Positions 40,972-49,892 of a DNA stretch of 64,000 nt are shown here, piece by piece; position 1 is the first letter of the stretch, and every line of letters starts with the position of its first letter. The notes below the pieces were generated by a model. It was not told where the DNA came from. It saw only the letters and a program-made list of their open reading frames with translations, and did not search any database. The translations under genes were made by a program, and so were the position numbers. Origin of the DNA: Massilia sp. Root351 (lineage in GTDB: Bacteria; Pseudomonadota; Gammaproteobacteria; Burkholderiales; Burkholderiaceae_D); the NCBI RefSeq assembly GCF_001425045.1, contig NZ_LMDJ01000006.1, positions 11,793-75,792 on the forward strand, read 5' to 3'.

Positions 40972-43581
40972 ATGGAACGGACCACCGGCCCAATCGCGGC
41001 CAAAACTTCTACTTTTATCTTGAAAGCCTCTGTCGGGTCGCTGCTCGCAGCGGGCTTGCTGAGCAGCGCCTCCGTCTGGGCGCAACAGGCTCAAGCCGCA
41101 GCCGATGCGGCCGGACCGGTCGTGACCGTGACCGGCGTGCGCAAGGCGGCGCAAAGCGCGCAAACCATCAAGCGCAACGCCGATGAGGTGATCGACTCCA
41201 TCGTCGCCGAGGAAGCCGGCAAATTCCCGGACAAGAACGTGGCTGAAGTGCTGGGCCGCGTGTCCGGCGTGCAGATCCGCCGCGAATCCGGCGAAGCCAG
41301 CTCCATCATCGTGCGCGGTCTGCCCGGCCTGGTAACCCTGTTGAACGGCCGCGAGATCTACACCTCCAACGGCCGCAGCTTGTTCCTTGCCGACATCCCG
41401 ACCACCATGCTGCAGCGCGTGGACGTCTACAAGACCCAGAGCGCGGACATGGTCGAAGGCGGCACCGCCGGCGTGATCGACGTGCGCACCTCGCGTCCGT
41501 TCGACTTCAAGGGCTTCACCGCCAACCTGGCCGGCCGCGTGGAAAACCGCAACCGCGCCGAGACCAACGACCCGCAAGCGTCGGGCATGGTCTCGAACCG
41601 CTGGAAAACCGGCTTTGGCGACGTCGGCGCCTTGCTGGGCCTGTCCTACCAGAAGGGCAACTACCACGACGAAGTGACCTGGAGCGCGCCGCCGGATCAC
41701 CTGGTGCCGGGCGACCCGGCCGCCACCGGCCCGATCGACGTGGGCCACGTCAACGCCCTGGGCAAGCGCGTGCGCCTGTCGGCTAACTGGGCCTTGCAAT
41801 GGCGTCCGTCGAACACGGTGGAACTGTACGCCGAAGGCTGGTCCACCCGCATCGACCACGACATGGAGCGCCAGTTCTTCCTGGGCGGCGTGGGCTGGAA
41901 CCCGAACTCGACCTACACCTTCTTCCCCGGCACCAAGCAGGTGGCCACGTTCTCTTCGACCAACCCGAACGGCCTGTTCGCGCTCAGCTCCAACCAGGCG
42001 CCGCAGGACGATTCCGAGAGCCACCAGGGCGCCATCGGCGCGCGCTGGGACGTCACCCCGGACCTGCGCGTGACCACGGAATTCTCGCGCGTCAACAGCC
42101 GCTGGAAGCAGGAATTCCCGATCCTGGAAATGACCGCCAGCCCGACCAAGATCGAAGGCAGCACCTATGTCAACGGCGGCGCGTACTTCAACTACCCGGG
42201 TTACGACATGACCAACCCGGCCAACTACAAGCTGGGTGCCTTTATCGACAACTGGCAGGCCTCGGGCGGCCAGTCGAACGACTGGCGGGCGGACGCCATC
42301 TACAACAACGGCGAAGAAAATTTCTTCCGCGAATTCAGCGCCGGTGTGCGCCTGGCCCAGCGCAAGGCCTCGTACCAGCATGAAAGCATGAACTTCCTGC
42401 CGGTGCCGGCCAACGCGCCAGCCGTGACCGCGCTGCCGGGCATGCTGTGCCCGTCGATGAACCTGGCCAACGACTACGGCATGAACCAGTGGCTGGTGGC
42501 CTGCGCCGGTTACCAGCACAGCAATATCGACGCAATCCGCAAGCTGTATGGCCGCGATGGCCGCACCGCGCCTGATCCTTACTCGCTGTACCGCAATGCT
42601 GAAGACACCACCGCCTTCTACGGCAAGACCCGCTTCGGCTTTGACGCCTTCGGCGTGCAGTTCGACGGTACCGCCGGCGTGCGCGTGGTGCGCACTCAGT
42701 TGGACGTGAACGGCTTCAGCAACATCAACGGCAATCCGGTGGCCGTCAACCGCGACGTGTCCACCACCGACGTGCTGCCCAACATGACCCTGAAGGCCAC
42801 GCTGCGCAAAGACTTGATCGCCCGCCTGACCGCCGGCAAAGCGGTCCAGCGTCCGAACTTCGGCGACTTCAATCCGGGCGTCTCGCTGGGCGCCACGCCG
42901 GATGGGGCAGGCATCTATGGCGGCAACGGCGGCAACCCGGACCTCAAGCCCATCACGGGCAAGAACGTAGACGCGGCGCTGGAATGGTACTTCGCCCCGA
43001 CCGGCAGCGTGACGGCCACCGTCTTCAAGCACAAGTTCGAGGACTACGTGATCCGCCGCCTGAGCCTGGAACAGATCGACGGCAAGACCTACCGCATGGA
43101 CCGTCCGCGCAACGTGAACGACGGCCAGCTGGAAGGCATCGAACTGGGCTACCGCCAGTTCTACGATTTCCTGCCCGGCTGGCTGAGCGGGTTCGGCCTG
43201 GAGGCGAACTACACCTACATGAAGGGTCACCTGATGGAGGACGGCAAGAAGAATCCTTTCCAGGGCATGTCGAAGAACGCCTACAATATCGTCGGCCTGT
43301 ATGAGCGCGGCCCGTGGTCGGCCCGCGTGGCCTACAACTGGCGCAGCCGCTTCGTTGACACCTACAACTACCGCGCCCTGGGCCTGGACCTGATCGTCAA
43401 GCCGATCAAGACCGCCGATGCGTCGCTGTCGTACAAGATCAACGACAACATGGGCGTGACGCTGGACGTGGAAAACCTGCTGGACCGCACGTACAACGAC
43501 TACCACGGCATCGAGACCAACCCGCGCGACGTGCGCCGCTACGACCGCACCATCGGCCTGTCGCTGCGCTGGAAGATGTAA
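40972..43581 (+). CDS. TonB-dependent receptor, carbohydrate type (arabinan/pentose locus)
   Basis: A protein of 869 residues with a signal peptide ending near SSASVWAQQ. The plug has the form common in oligosaccharide receptors of Xanthomonas, Caulobacter and Oxalobacteraceae: VIDSIVAEEAGKFPDKNVAE, VLGRVSGVQIRRESGEAS, IIVRGLPG and VDVYKTQSADMVEGGTAGVI. The barrel ends YDRTIGLSLRWKM. It would bring arabino-oligosaccharides through the outer membrane, as judged from the genes that follow (GPH symporter, GH43, epimerase). Tandem CGATAYC elements lie upstream, and two hairpins separate it from the symporter gene. Confidence 0.9.
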   Translation: MERTTGPIAAKTSTFILKASVGSLLAAGLLSSASVWAQQAQAAADAAGPVVTVTGVRKAAQSAQTIKRNADEVIDSIVAEEAGKFPDKNVAEVLGRVSGVQIRRESGEASSIIVRGLPGLVTLLNGREIYTSNGRSLFLADIPTTMLQRVDVYKTQSADMVEGGTAGVIDVRTSRPFDFKGFTANLAGRVENRNRAETNDPQASGMVSNRWKTGFGDVGALLGLSYQKGNYHDEVTWSAPPDHLVPGDPAATGPIDVGHVNALGKRVRLSANWALQWRPSNTVELYAEGWSTRIDHDMERQFFLGGVGWNPNSTYTFFPGTKQVATFSSTNPNGLFALSSNQAPQDDSESHQGAIGARWDVTPDLRVTTEFSRVNSRWKQEFPILEMTASPTKIEGSTYVNGGAYFNYPGYDMTNPANYKLGAFIDNWQASGGQSNDWRADAIYNNGEENFFREFSAGVRLAQRKASYQHESMNFLPVPANAPAVTALPGMLCPSMNLANDYGMNQWLVACAGYQHSNIDAIRKLYGRDGRTAPDPYSLYRNAEDTTAFYGKTRFGFDAFGVQFDGTAGVRVVRTQLDVNGFSNINGNPVAVNRDVSTTDVLPNMTLKATLRKDLIARLTAGKAVQRPNFGDFNPGVSLGATPDGAGIYGGNGGNPDLKPITGKNVDAALEWYFAPTGSVTATVFKHKFEDYVIRRLSLEQIDGKTYRMDRPRNVNDGQLEGIELGYRQFYDFLPGWLSGFGLEANYTYMKGHLMEDGKKNPFQGMSKNAYNIVGLYERGPWSARVAYNWRSRFVDTYNYRALGLDLIVKPIKTADASLSYKINDNMGVTLDVENLLDRTYNDYHGIETNPRDVRRYDRTIGLSLRWKM

Positions 43582-43604
43582 TTCGCGTCACCGCAGGGCG
43601 GGTT

Positions 43605-43623
43605 GGCGGGGCGATGCCCCGCC
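43605..43623 (+). repeat. Strong GC hairpin after TonB receptor
   Basis: A perfect 8-bp stem GGCGGGGC/GCCCCGCC with a three-base loop lies 24 bp after the receptor stop. It has no T-run. With the next hairpin it may protect the receptor mRNA end or reduce read-through into the symporter gene. Confidence 0.55.
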
Positions 43624-43632
43624 GCCCGCCGG

Positions 43633-43664
43633 AGCCGCCGCGCCGCAAAGCCCGGCGGCTTTTG
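43633..43664 (+). terminator. Rho-independent terminator or attenuator between receptor and symporter
   Basis: An 8-bp stem AGCCGCCG/CGGCGGCT (43633-43640 and 43653-43660) is followed by TTTGCAGTTTTT. Its place inside a probable operon suggests partial termination. More receptor than symporter transcript would then be made. Confidence 0.6.
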
Positions 43665-43697
43665 CAGTTTTTGATTCGCACCTGTATCGGAAGAAAT

Positions 43698-45050
43698 ATG
43701 CATACCCAAAAGCTAAGCACGCTGGAAAAAATCGGCTTCGGCGCCGGCGACATGGCGCTGAACGTGGTGATCTCCTCGATGATGCTGATCATCACCTTTT
43801 TCTACACCGACATCTACGGCCTGCACACGGCCGACCTGGCGATGCTGTTCCTGGTGGTGAAATTCGTCGGCGCCGCCGCCGACCTGGTGATGGGCCAGAT
43901 CACCGACCGGTTCACCAGCCGCTGGGGCCGCTACCGCCCTTACTTCCTGCTGCTGGCCGTCCCGTACGGCATCAGCGTGTTCTTCGTGTTCTCGACCCCG
44001 GACTGGGGCTACGACGCCAAGCTGCTGTGGGCCTACTCCACCTACATCCTGATGACCATCATGACGGCGGGCGTGGGCATCCCCTACATTTCGCTGCCGA
44101 GCAGCCTCACCAGCGACCCGCAGGAACGCCTGTCGGCCAACGGCTACCGCCTGTTCTTCGCCAAGATCGCCGGCTTCCTGGTCACCATCGTGGTGCCGGT
44201 GCTGGCCGAACGCTGGGGCAGCGGCAATCCGGCGGCCGGCTACCAGGCCGCCATGGCCGTGATGGCCGCCATGGGCGTGGCGCTGTTCCTGTTCTGCTTC
44301 TTCACCACCACCGAGCGCGTGACCCACGTGGTCGAGCGCCAGTCGCTGTGGGTGCAGCTCAAGCTGCTGCTGCGCAATGACCAGTGGCTGATCCTGTGCG
44401 GCGTCTGTGTTACCGGTACTATCGGCTACGTGCTGCGCGGCTCGGTGGCCATCTACTATGCCAAGTACTACCTGGGCGGCAACACCGCCGTGGTGTCCAC
44501 CTTCATGTCCATCGGCGTGGGCGCGGCCATCCTGTCGATGATCGCTTCCACCTGGATCACCAAGTTCTACTGCAAGGTCAAGCTGTTCCGTTACAGCCAG
44601 ATCGGCGTGGCCATCATCAGCGTGCTGATCTACGCGCTGGTGAAGCCGGGCGACATCATGCTGGCCTTCGTGCTGTACTTCCTGCTGTCCTTCGTGGTGG
44701 ACCTGCACGCGCCAGTGTTCTGGTCGGCCATCGCCGAGACCATCGACTACGGCCAGGTGAAAACCGGCAAGCGCGTGTCCGGCTTCGCCTTCGGCGGCAT
44801 TTCCGTGTGCCAGAAGGCGGGCATGGGCGTGGCCGGCGTGCTGGTGGGCGTGCTGCTGACCTATTTCAACTACCAGCCCAACCAGGAGCAGACCCCGTTC
44901 GCGCTCACCGGCATTGCGCTGATGCTGTCGATTATTCCCGGCTTCTTCCACTTCCTGATGGGCCTGCTGATGTTCAAATACCGCATCAGCGACCAGTACT
45001 ACACCGAAGTGAAGGCCGAAATGAAAACGCAAGGCTATGCCGCTGGCTGA
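43698..45050 (+). CDS. GPH-family sugar:cation symporter
   Basis: A protein of 450 residues from the ATG at 43698. It begins KLSTLEKIGFGAGDMALNVV, the hallmark start of glycoside-pentoside-hexuronide symporters. Other signs are the MFS-like loop GAAADLVMGQITDRFTSRWG and the GRYRPYFLL segment, with about twelve helices. It would move arabinosides or xylosides across the inner membrane with sodium or protons. Its position between the receptor and an intracellular GH43 fits short arabino-oligosaccharides. Spacing to the GH43 gene is 37 bp. Confidence 0.92.
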   Translation: MHTQKLSTLEKIGFGAGDMALNVVISSMMLIITFFYTDIYGLHTADLAMLFLVVKFVGAAADLVMGQITDRFTSRWGRYRPYFLLLAVPYGISVFFVFSTPDWGYDAKLLWAYSTYILMTIMTAGVGIPYISLPSSLTSDPQERLSANGYRLFFAKIAGFLVTIVVPVLAERWGSGNPAAGYQAAMAVMAAMGVALFLFCFFTTTERVTHVVERQSLWVQLKLLLRNDQWLILCGVCVTGTIGYVLRGSVAIYYAKYYLGGNTAVVSTFMSIGVGAAILSMIASTWITKFYCKVKLFRYSQIGVAIISVLIYALVKPGDIMLAFVLYFLLSFVVDLHAPVFWSAIAETIDYGQVKTGKRVSGFAFGGISVCQKAGMGVAGVLVGVLLTYFNYQPNQEQTPFALTGIALMLSIIPGFFHFLMGLLMFKYRISDQYYTEVKAEMKTQGYAAG

Positions 45051-45087
45051 CCCTTGCAGGCAAAATTTTTAGAAAACGGAGAACCAC

Positions 45088-46032
45088 GTGGCTGAAACCC
45101 TCAAGCCCCTGATCGAGCAACGCGCCGATCCCTACATTTACAAGCACACCGACGGCTACTACTACTTCACCGCCTCGGTGCCGCAGTACGACCGCATCGA
45201 GCTGCGCCGCGCGCGCACCATCGCCGGCCTGGCCGAGGCCGAGAAGGTCGACGTCTGGTTCAAGCCGGACAGCGGCGCCTGGAGCGAGCTGGTGTGGGCG
45301 CCCGAGCTGCACTACAACCAGGGCGCCTGGTACGTCTACTTCGCCGCCGCGCCCAGCCGCGAGATCAAGCACAAGCTGTTCCAGCACCGCATGTACGCCA
45401 TCCGCAACCAGAACGCCAACCCCCTGGAAGGCCAGTGGGAATTCATGGGCCAGATCGACACCGGCATCGACACCTTCTGCCTGGACGCCACCACCTTCAC
45501 GCACCAGGGCCAGCTGTACTACCTGTGGGCGCAGAAGGACGTCGACATCGAAGGCAACTCCAACCTCTACATCGCGCCGATGAAGACGCCGTGGCAGCTG
45601 GGCGGGCCGCCGGTCATGCTCAGCAAGCCGGAATTCGACTGGGAGATCCGCGGTTTCTGGGTCAACGAAGGCCCGTCCATCCTCAAGCGCAACGGCAAGA
45701 TCTTCATCAGCTACTCGGCCAGCGCCACCGACGAGAACTACGCCATGGGCCTGCTGTGGGCCGACGAGAATGCCGACCTGCTGGACCCGGCCTCGTGGAC
45801 CAAGTCGCCGGAGCCGGTGCTGCGCACCTGCTACGAAGGCAAGATCTACGGTCCCGGCCACAACAGCTTCACCTACGGCGACGGCGACGACGTGCTGCTG
45901 GTCTATCACGCCCGCACCTACACCGAAATCGTCGGCGACCCGCTGTGGAACCCGGACCGCCACACCTTCGTCAAGGCCTTGCGCTGGGACGAGCAGGGCA
46001 TGCCGGTGTTCGGCAAGGCGTCGGAGGCGTGA
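45088..46032 (+). CDS. GH43 family glycosidase, probable exo-arabinofuranosidase (cytoplasmic)
   Basis: A protein of 314 residues with no signal peptide, so cytoplasmic. It has the five-bladed propeller catalytic set of family 43: Asp14 in RADPYIY as the base, Asp133 in LDATTF and Glu194 in NEGPSI as the acid. [18 protein letters not shown] resembles the GH43 subfamily 26 exo-alpha-1,5-L-arabinofuranosidases; this subfamily call is from memory. It should release arabinose from oligosaccharides brought in by the GPH symporter. The stop overlaps the start of the epimerase gene (TGATG). Confidence 0.9.
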   Translation: MAETLKPLIEQRADPYIYKHTDGYYYFTASVPQYDRIELRRARTIAGLAEAEKVDVWFKPDSGAWSELVWAPELHYNQGAWYVYFAAAPSREIKHKLFQHRMYAIRNQNANPLEGQWEFMGQIDTGIDTFCLDATTFTHQGQLYYLWAQKDVDIEGNSNLYIAPMKTPWQLGGPPVMLSKPEFDWEIRGFWVNEGPSILKRNGKIFISYSASATDENYAMGLLWADENADLLDPASWTKSPEPVLRTCYEGKIYGPGHNSFTYGDGDDVLLVYHARTYTEIVGDPLWNPDRHTFVKALRWDEQGMPVFGKASEA

Positions 46033-47087
46033 TGGAACTGCGTATCACCGAAGCGCCGTTCGGCGCCACCACGGACGGCGTGCCGGTCAAGCTCTACACG
46101 CTGACCAACCGCAGCGGCATGCTGGTGAAGATCACCAACTACGGCGGCATCATCACCGAGCTGCACGTGCCGGACCGCGACGGCCGCCTGGCCGACGTCA
46201 CGCACGGTTTCGACAGCGTGGCGCCATACTGCGGCGACGTACCGTACTTCGGCGCGCTGATCGGCCGCTACGGCAACCGCATCAAGCACGGCCGCTTCGG
46301 GCTGGACGGACGCACCGTGCAGCTGGACGTCAACGACGGCGAGAACCACCTGCACGGCGGCGCGCAAGGCTTCCACAAGCAGGTGTGGCAAGCCACGCCG
46401 TTCGTGGCGCCCGATTCGGTCGGCCTGACGCTGGTGTATCTGAGCGCCGACGGCGAACAAGGCTACCCCGGCAACCTGCGGGTGGAAGTGGTGTATGAAC
46501 TCAACAACGCCAGCGAACTGCGCGTGCGCTACACCGCCGTGACCGACCAGGCCACGCCGGTCAACCTGACGCAGCACGCCTACTTCAACCTGGCGGGGCA
46601 GGGCGACATCCTGGGCCACGAACTGACCATCCAGGGCGACCGCTACACCCCGATCGACGGCAAATCGATTCCGTTGGGCGAGCTGGCGCCGGTGGCCGGC
46701 ACCGCGTTCGACTTCCGCACCCCGCAAGCGATCGGCGCGCGCATCGGCGACGGCGAAGCGCAGCTGGCCAACGGCAAGGGCTACGACCACAACTGGGTGC
46801 TGAACAACCAGAGCGGCGAGCTGGGCTTGGCCGCCACGCTGCGCGACCCGCTGTCCGGCCGCGTGCTGGAACTGTTCACGCGCGAACCGGGCCTGCAGTT
46901 CTACAGCGGCAATTTCCTGGATGGCACGCTGAAAGGCAAGGGCCGCAGCTACGAATACCGCAGCGGCCTGTGCCTGGAACCGCAGCACCACCCGGACTCG
47001 CCCAATCACCCCGAGTGGCCCGGCACCATCCTGCGTCCCGGCGACACCTACTTCACCGAGTCGCTGTACCGTTTCTCGGCCGCTTAA
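46032..47087 (+). CDS. galM: Aldose 1-epimerase (mutarotase)
   Basis: A protein of 351 residues, the normal length. Key motifs are [58 protein letters not shown] with the catalytic histidine, and [18 protein letters not shown] with the catalytic glutamate. It interconverts sugar anomers. In this operon it may supply the anomer of L-arabinose or D-xylose that the pentose dehydrogenase of locus B prefers. Its start overlaps the GH43 stop. No signal peptide is seen. Confidence 0.92.
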   Translation: MELRITEAPFGATTDGVPVKLYTLTNRSGMLVKITNYGGIITELHVPDRDGRLADVTHGFDSVAPYCGDVPYFGALIGRYGNRIKHGRFGLDGRTVQLDVNDGENHLHGGAQGFHKQVWQATPFVAPDSVGLTLVYLSADGEQGYPGNLRVEVVYELNNASELRVRYTAVTDQATPVNLTQHAYFNLAGQGDILGHELTIQGDRYTPIDGKSIPLGELAPVAGTAFDFRTPQAIGARIGDGEAQLANGKGYDHNWVLNNQSGELGLAATLRDPLSGRVLELFTREPGLQFYSGNFLDGTLKGKGRSYEYRSGLCLEPQHHPDSPNHPEWPGTILRPGDTYFTESLYRFSAA

Positions 47088-47093
47088 AGCCAC

Positions 47094-47120
47094 ATCGGGG
47101 TCTCGACAGGCCCCGATTGT
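47094..47120. terminator. Hairpin terminator between converging galM and hydrolase genes
   Basis: A 7-bp stem ATCGGGG/CCCCGAT with a 10-base loop (47094-47100 and 47111-47117) is followed by TGTTTA. It lies in the 33-bp space between two converging stops. It may end galM transcription and, less well, the opposite gene. Confidence 0.55.
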
Positions 47121-48122
47121 TTACTTCAGCTTGTCCAGCACCTCGTTAATGGCCTTCACCACCGCCTGCGGCTTGTCGGCCTGGATGATGTGGCCGGCGC
47201 CCGGCACCACGCGCTCGCTGCCGCGCTTCGACAGTGCGGCCACTTCCTTGTGCATCTTGCGGTTTTCGTTCTCAAACGCCTTGTTCAAGCCGCTTTGCGG
47301 CTTGCCGGGCACGGCGAACGGGCTCACGCTGCGCGTCAGCACCACCAGCGGCATGTCACCGAAGCTGCGCCGCGCGGCGCGCAACTGGTCGCCGCCCTGG
47401 TCGAAGTTGAAGTCCTCCGAGGTTGCCGCGCGCCAGTGCCGGGCGGACGACATCACCCCCAGGTAGGCTTTGGCCAGTTCCGGCCCGAAGTGCGGCGGCA
47501 CCTGGCCGACGCAGTGCTGCAGCTGCTCCGGCGTGAAGCCTTTTTCGGCCTGCGCGGCGCATTCCTTCTCCATGCCGTTCTGCTGCGCGTAGATCTGCTT
47601 CAGCTTGCCTTGCACGATCTTGTCCAGGCGCTCGGTCTCGTCCTCGTGCTGCGGCTCCACCAGCACCATCCCTTTCACCTCGGCCGGATAGCGGTAGGCG
47701 TACAGCTGTACATTGGCGCCGCCGTAAGATGTGCCCACCATTACATACGGCGGCGCGATGCCGGCCTTGCCCAGCAGCGCGTGCAGGTCTTCCACCGCAT
47801 TGCCCGAGATGCCTGTACGCGGCGACGGATCGCTAAAGCCAAGTCCGGCGCGGTCGTAGACGCAGGCGCGTGTGCGCCTGGCGATCTGCGGCTGCACGCC
47901 GACCCAGCTCCAGGCGGCGTCGCTGGAGGGCGAGTCGAACACCACCGTGAGCGGCCCGCTGCCGCTGCAGTGCAGGTTCAACTTGCGGCCGCCGATGTCT
48001 ATCATCTGCTGCGGTTTGGAAAAAGCGAGTTGCTGATCGATGGGGGCGGCTGCGTTGGCGCACTGTGCTGCCATGGCGCCGGGAATGGCAGCGAGGATGG
48101 TTGCGAGTTTTTTGACGTTCAT
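47121..48122 (-). CDS. Secreted alpha/beta hydrolase
   Basis: A protein of 333 residues from the ATG at 48122 (GGAAAG upstream). A signal peptide (KKLATILAAIPGAMAAQCANA) precedes an alpha/beta-hydrolase fold. The fold has LTVVFDSPSSDAAWSW, VYDRAGLGFSDPSP, the nucleophile elbow VGTSYGGANVQLYAYRYP and the histidine segment VVPGAGHIIQADKP near the end. It is a periplasmic or secreted esterase-like enzyme of unknown substrate. Nothing ties it to the adjacent arabinan genes except position. Confidence 0.85.
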   Translation of the reverse strand: MNVKKLATILAAIPGAMAAQCANAAAPIDQQLAFSKPQQMIDIGGRKLNLHCSGSGPLTVVFDSPSSDAAWSWVGVQPQIARRTRACVYDRAGLGFSDPSPRTGISGNAVEDLHALLGKAGIAPPYVMVGTSYGGANVQLYAYRYPAEVKGMVLVEPQHEDETERLDKIVQGKLKQIYAQQNGMEKECAAQAEKGFTPEQLQHCVGQVPPHFGPELAKAYLGVMSSARHWRAATSEDFNFDQGGDQLRAARRSFGDMPLVVLTRSVSPFAVPGKPQSGLNKAFENENRKMHKEVAALSKRGSERVVPGAGHIIQADKPQAVVKAINEVLDKLK

Positions 48123-48240
48123 GTCTTTCCGCGCATGTTGGTGAAAAACCAATTGTGTCATAGTAAGCATTGCGGGGCCAGCTTGATCGGAATCATAATT
48201 TCCGTTGTAAAATGGCAAGAAAACTGCTTGCGTCCCTGTT

Positions 48241-49854
48241 TTGAAAAAAATACCCGCGCCCGCGAAGACTTCGCCGCATGCCCCCACTATCCGCTCCAGG
48301 CTGGTTCTGCTGGTACTGGCCTGCATCGTTCCGGCATCGCTGATGGCGGCCGGGTTAATCTATTATGATTACAAGCTGAGCCGCGAAAGCTTCGTCCAAA
48401 GCGCGATCGCCACCGCGCGGGCCAATGCGCTGGAAATCGACAAGGAGCTGGCCGTGGTGGAATCGGCGCTGGTCGCGCTGTCCACCTCGCCCAGCTTCAC
48501 GTCGGGCGACCTGAAGGCCTTCGACGCGCAGGCGCGCAAGCTGGGGGCACGGCAGAACATCTTCAATATCGTGCTGGAGGACGCCGGCGGCCAGCAGCTG
48601 ATGAATACCTTCCTGCCTTACGGCCAGCCGCTGCCGCGCAATCCGGACGACCTGATGCTGAAGTACGTCCTCGAGCGCGACGAGACAGTCAATTCCAGCC
48701 TGTTCATCGGTCCGGTCTCGGCCCGCCACATCGTGTCGGTCGGCATCCCGGTGCGCGACGGCAAAGGCAAGCGGTATGCGCTGACGGCCACCATCGCGGC
48801 CGAACGGTTTGAAGCCGTGCTGCGCCAGCAAAGCTATCCCGCGCACTGGATCACCAGCGTGCTTGACCGGAACGGGCTGATCGTGGCGCGCTCCAGGGAC
48901 ATGAAGCGCTTTATGGGCACCAGCGCAATCCCGCAAGTGCGGCAGCGCATGCATCGGCAACCTGAAGGCGCTTTCGAAACAGAAACGCTGGATGGCGTGC
49001 CTATCCTCGCGGTGATGTCGAAGGCGGGCAAATCGGAATGGACCGTGGCGATCGGCATTCCGCTGGACCGGCTCAGCGCCGAAATGAACCGCAAACTGTG
49101 GTCGCTGGTGCTGGCCACGGCCGGCCTGCTGGGCAGCAGCCTGTTCTTCGCCTGGCTGGTCGGCGCCCGCATACGCCGTTCCCTGCGCGGGCTGATACCG
49201 CCGGCACTGGCGCTGGGCGCGGGCGAGCGCGTGGAGCCGGCCAGCCATGGCCTGCGCGAAGCGGACGACGTGGCCGAGGCCATGGCGAAAGCGTCGGCCA
49301 TGCTGCGCGAGGCCAAACATCAGGCTACGCACGATGTGCTCACCGGCATAGCCAACCGCGCCATGTTCACAGAATTCCTTGCGCGCCAGCTTGCCATCGC
49401 CAGCCGCAGCCTCGCCCAGCTGTCGGTGCTGTACCTGGACCTGGATAACTTCAAGACCATCAACGACACCCATGGCCACGCGGTCGGCGACGCGCTGCTG
49501 ATCAGTGCGACGGGGCGCTTGACCGCACAGCTCAGGAAGGCCGACATGGCGGCCCGGCTGGGCGGCGACGAGTTCGCCGTGGTGCTGTGCGACGCGGGCG
49601 CGGCGGAAACCGCCACTGTGGTGGATAAACTGGTCAAGCTGATGGCCGAACCGTACCGGCTCGCTGGCCTCGAACTGCAGGCGGCGGCCAGCATCGGCGT
49701 TGCCGTGTTCCCGGAATCCGGCGCGACGGTGGAGAGCCTGCTGGCGGCAGCGGACCAGGCCATGTACACGGCCAAGGCGGCCCGCAAGCAGGTGCGCCGT
49801 GCGTCCTCGCAAGACGATGCACAAAGCCGGCCCGGCGGCAATTACTTGGGGTAA
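48241..49854 (+). CDS. Diguanylate cyclase with extracytoplasmic sensor
   Basis: A protein of 537 residues if the TTG at 48241 is the start; no in-frame ATG precedes the first membrane helix. That helix (RLVLLVLACIVPASLMAAGLI) and a second (LWSLVLATAGLLGSSLFFAWL, near 287-307) bracket a Cache-like periplasmic sensor. The GGDEF domain has DVLTGIANRAMF, LDLDNFKTINDTHGHAVGD, and GGDEF at 441-445. An RxxD inhibitory site (RKAD, 432-435) lies five residues before GGDEF. It should make cyclic di-GMP and be product-inhibited. The weak start suggests low expression. Confidence 0.88.
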   Translation: MKKIPAPAKTSPHAPTIRSRLVLLVLACIVPASLMAAGLIYYDYKLSRESFVQSAIATARANALEIDKELAVVESALVALSTSPSFTSGDLKAFDAQARKLGARQNIFNIVLEDAGGQQLMNTFLPYGQPLPRNPDDLMLKYVLERDETVNSSLFIGPVSARHIVSVGIPVRDGKGKRYALTATIAAERFEAVLRQQSYPAHWITSVLDRNGLIVARSRDMKRFMGTSAIPQVRQRMHRQPEGAFETETLDGVPILAVMSKAGKSEWTVAIGIPLDRLSAEMNRKLWSLVLATAGLLGSSLFFAWLVGARIRRSLRGLIPPALALGAGERVEPASHGLREADDVAEAMAKASAMLREAKHQATHDVLTGIANRAMFTEFLARQLAIASRSLAQLSVLYLDLDNFKTINDTHGHAVGDALLISATGRLTAQLRKADMAARLGGDEFAVVLCDAGAAETATVVDKLVKLMAEPYRLAGLELQAAASIGVAVFPESGATVESLLAAADQAMYTAKAARKQVRRASSQDDAQSRPGGNYLG

Positions 49855-49892
49855 GATGCACGGCTTGTCCGATAACGTTTCCCAGGATCCCC

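Noticed and set aside
40951-43506. 851-codon minus-strand frame opposite the carbohydrate receptor
   Set aside because: No recognisable motifs and antisense-type composition. The plus strand encodes a full TonB receptor.
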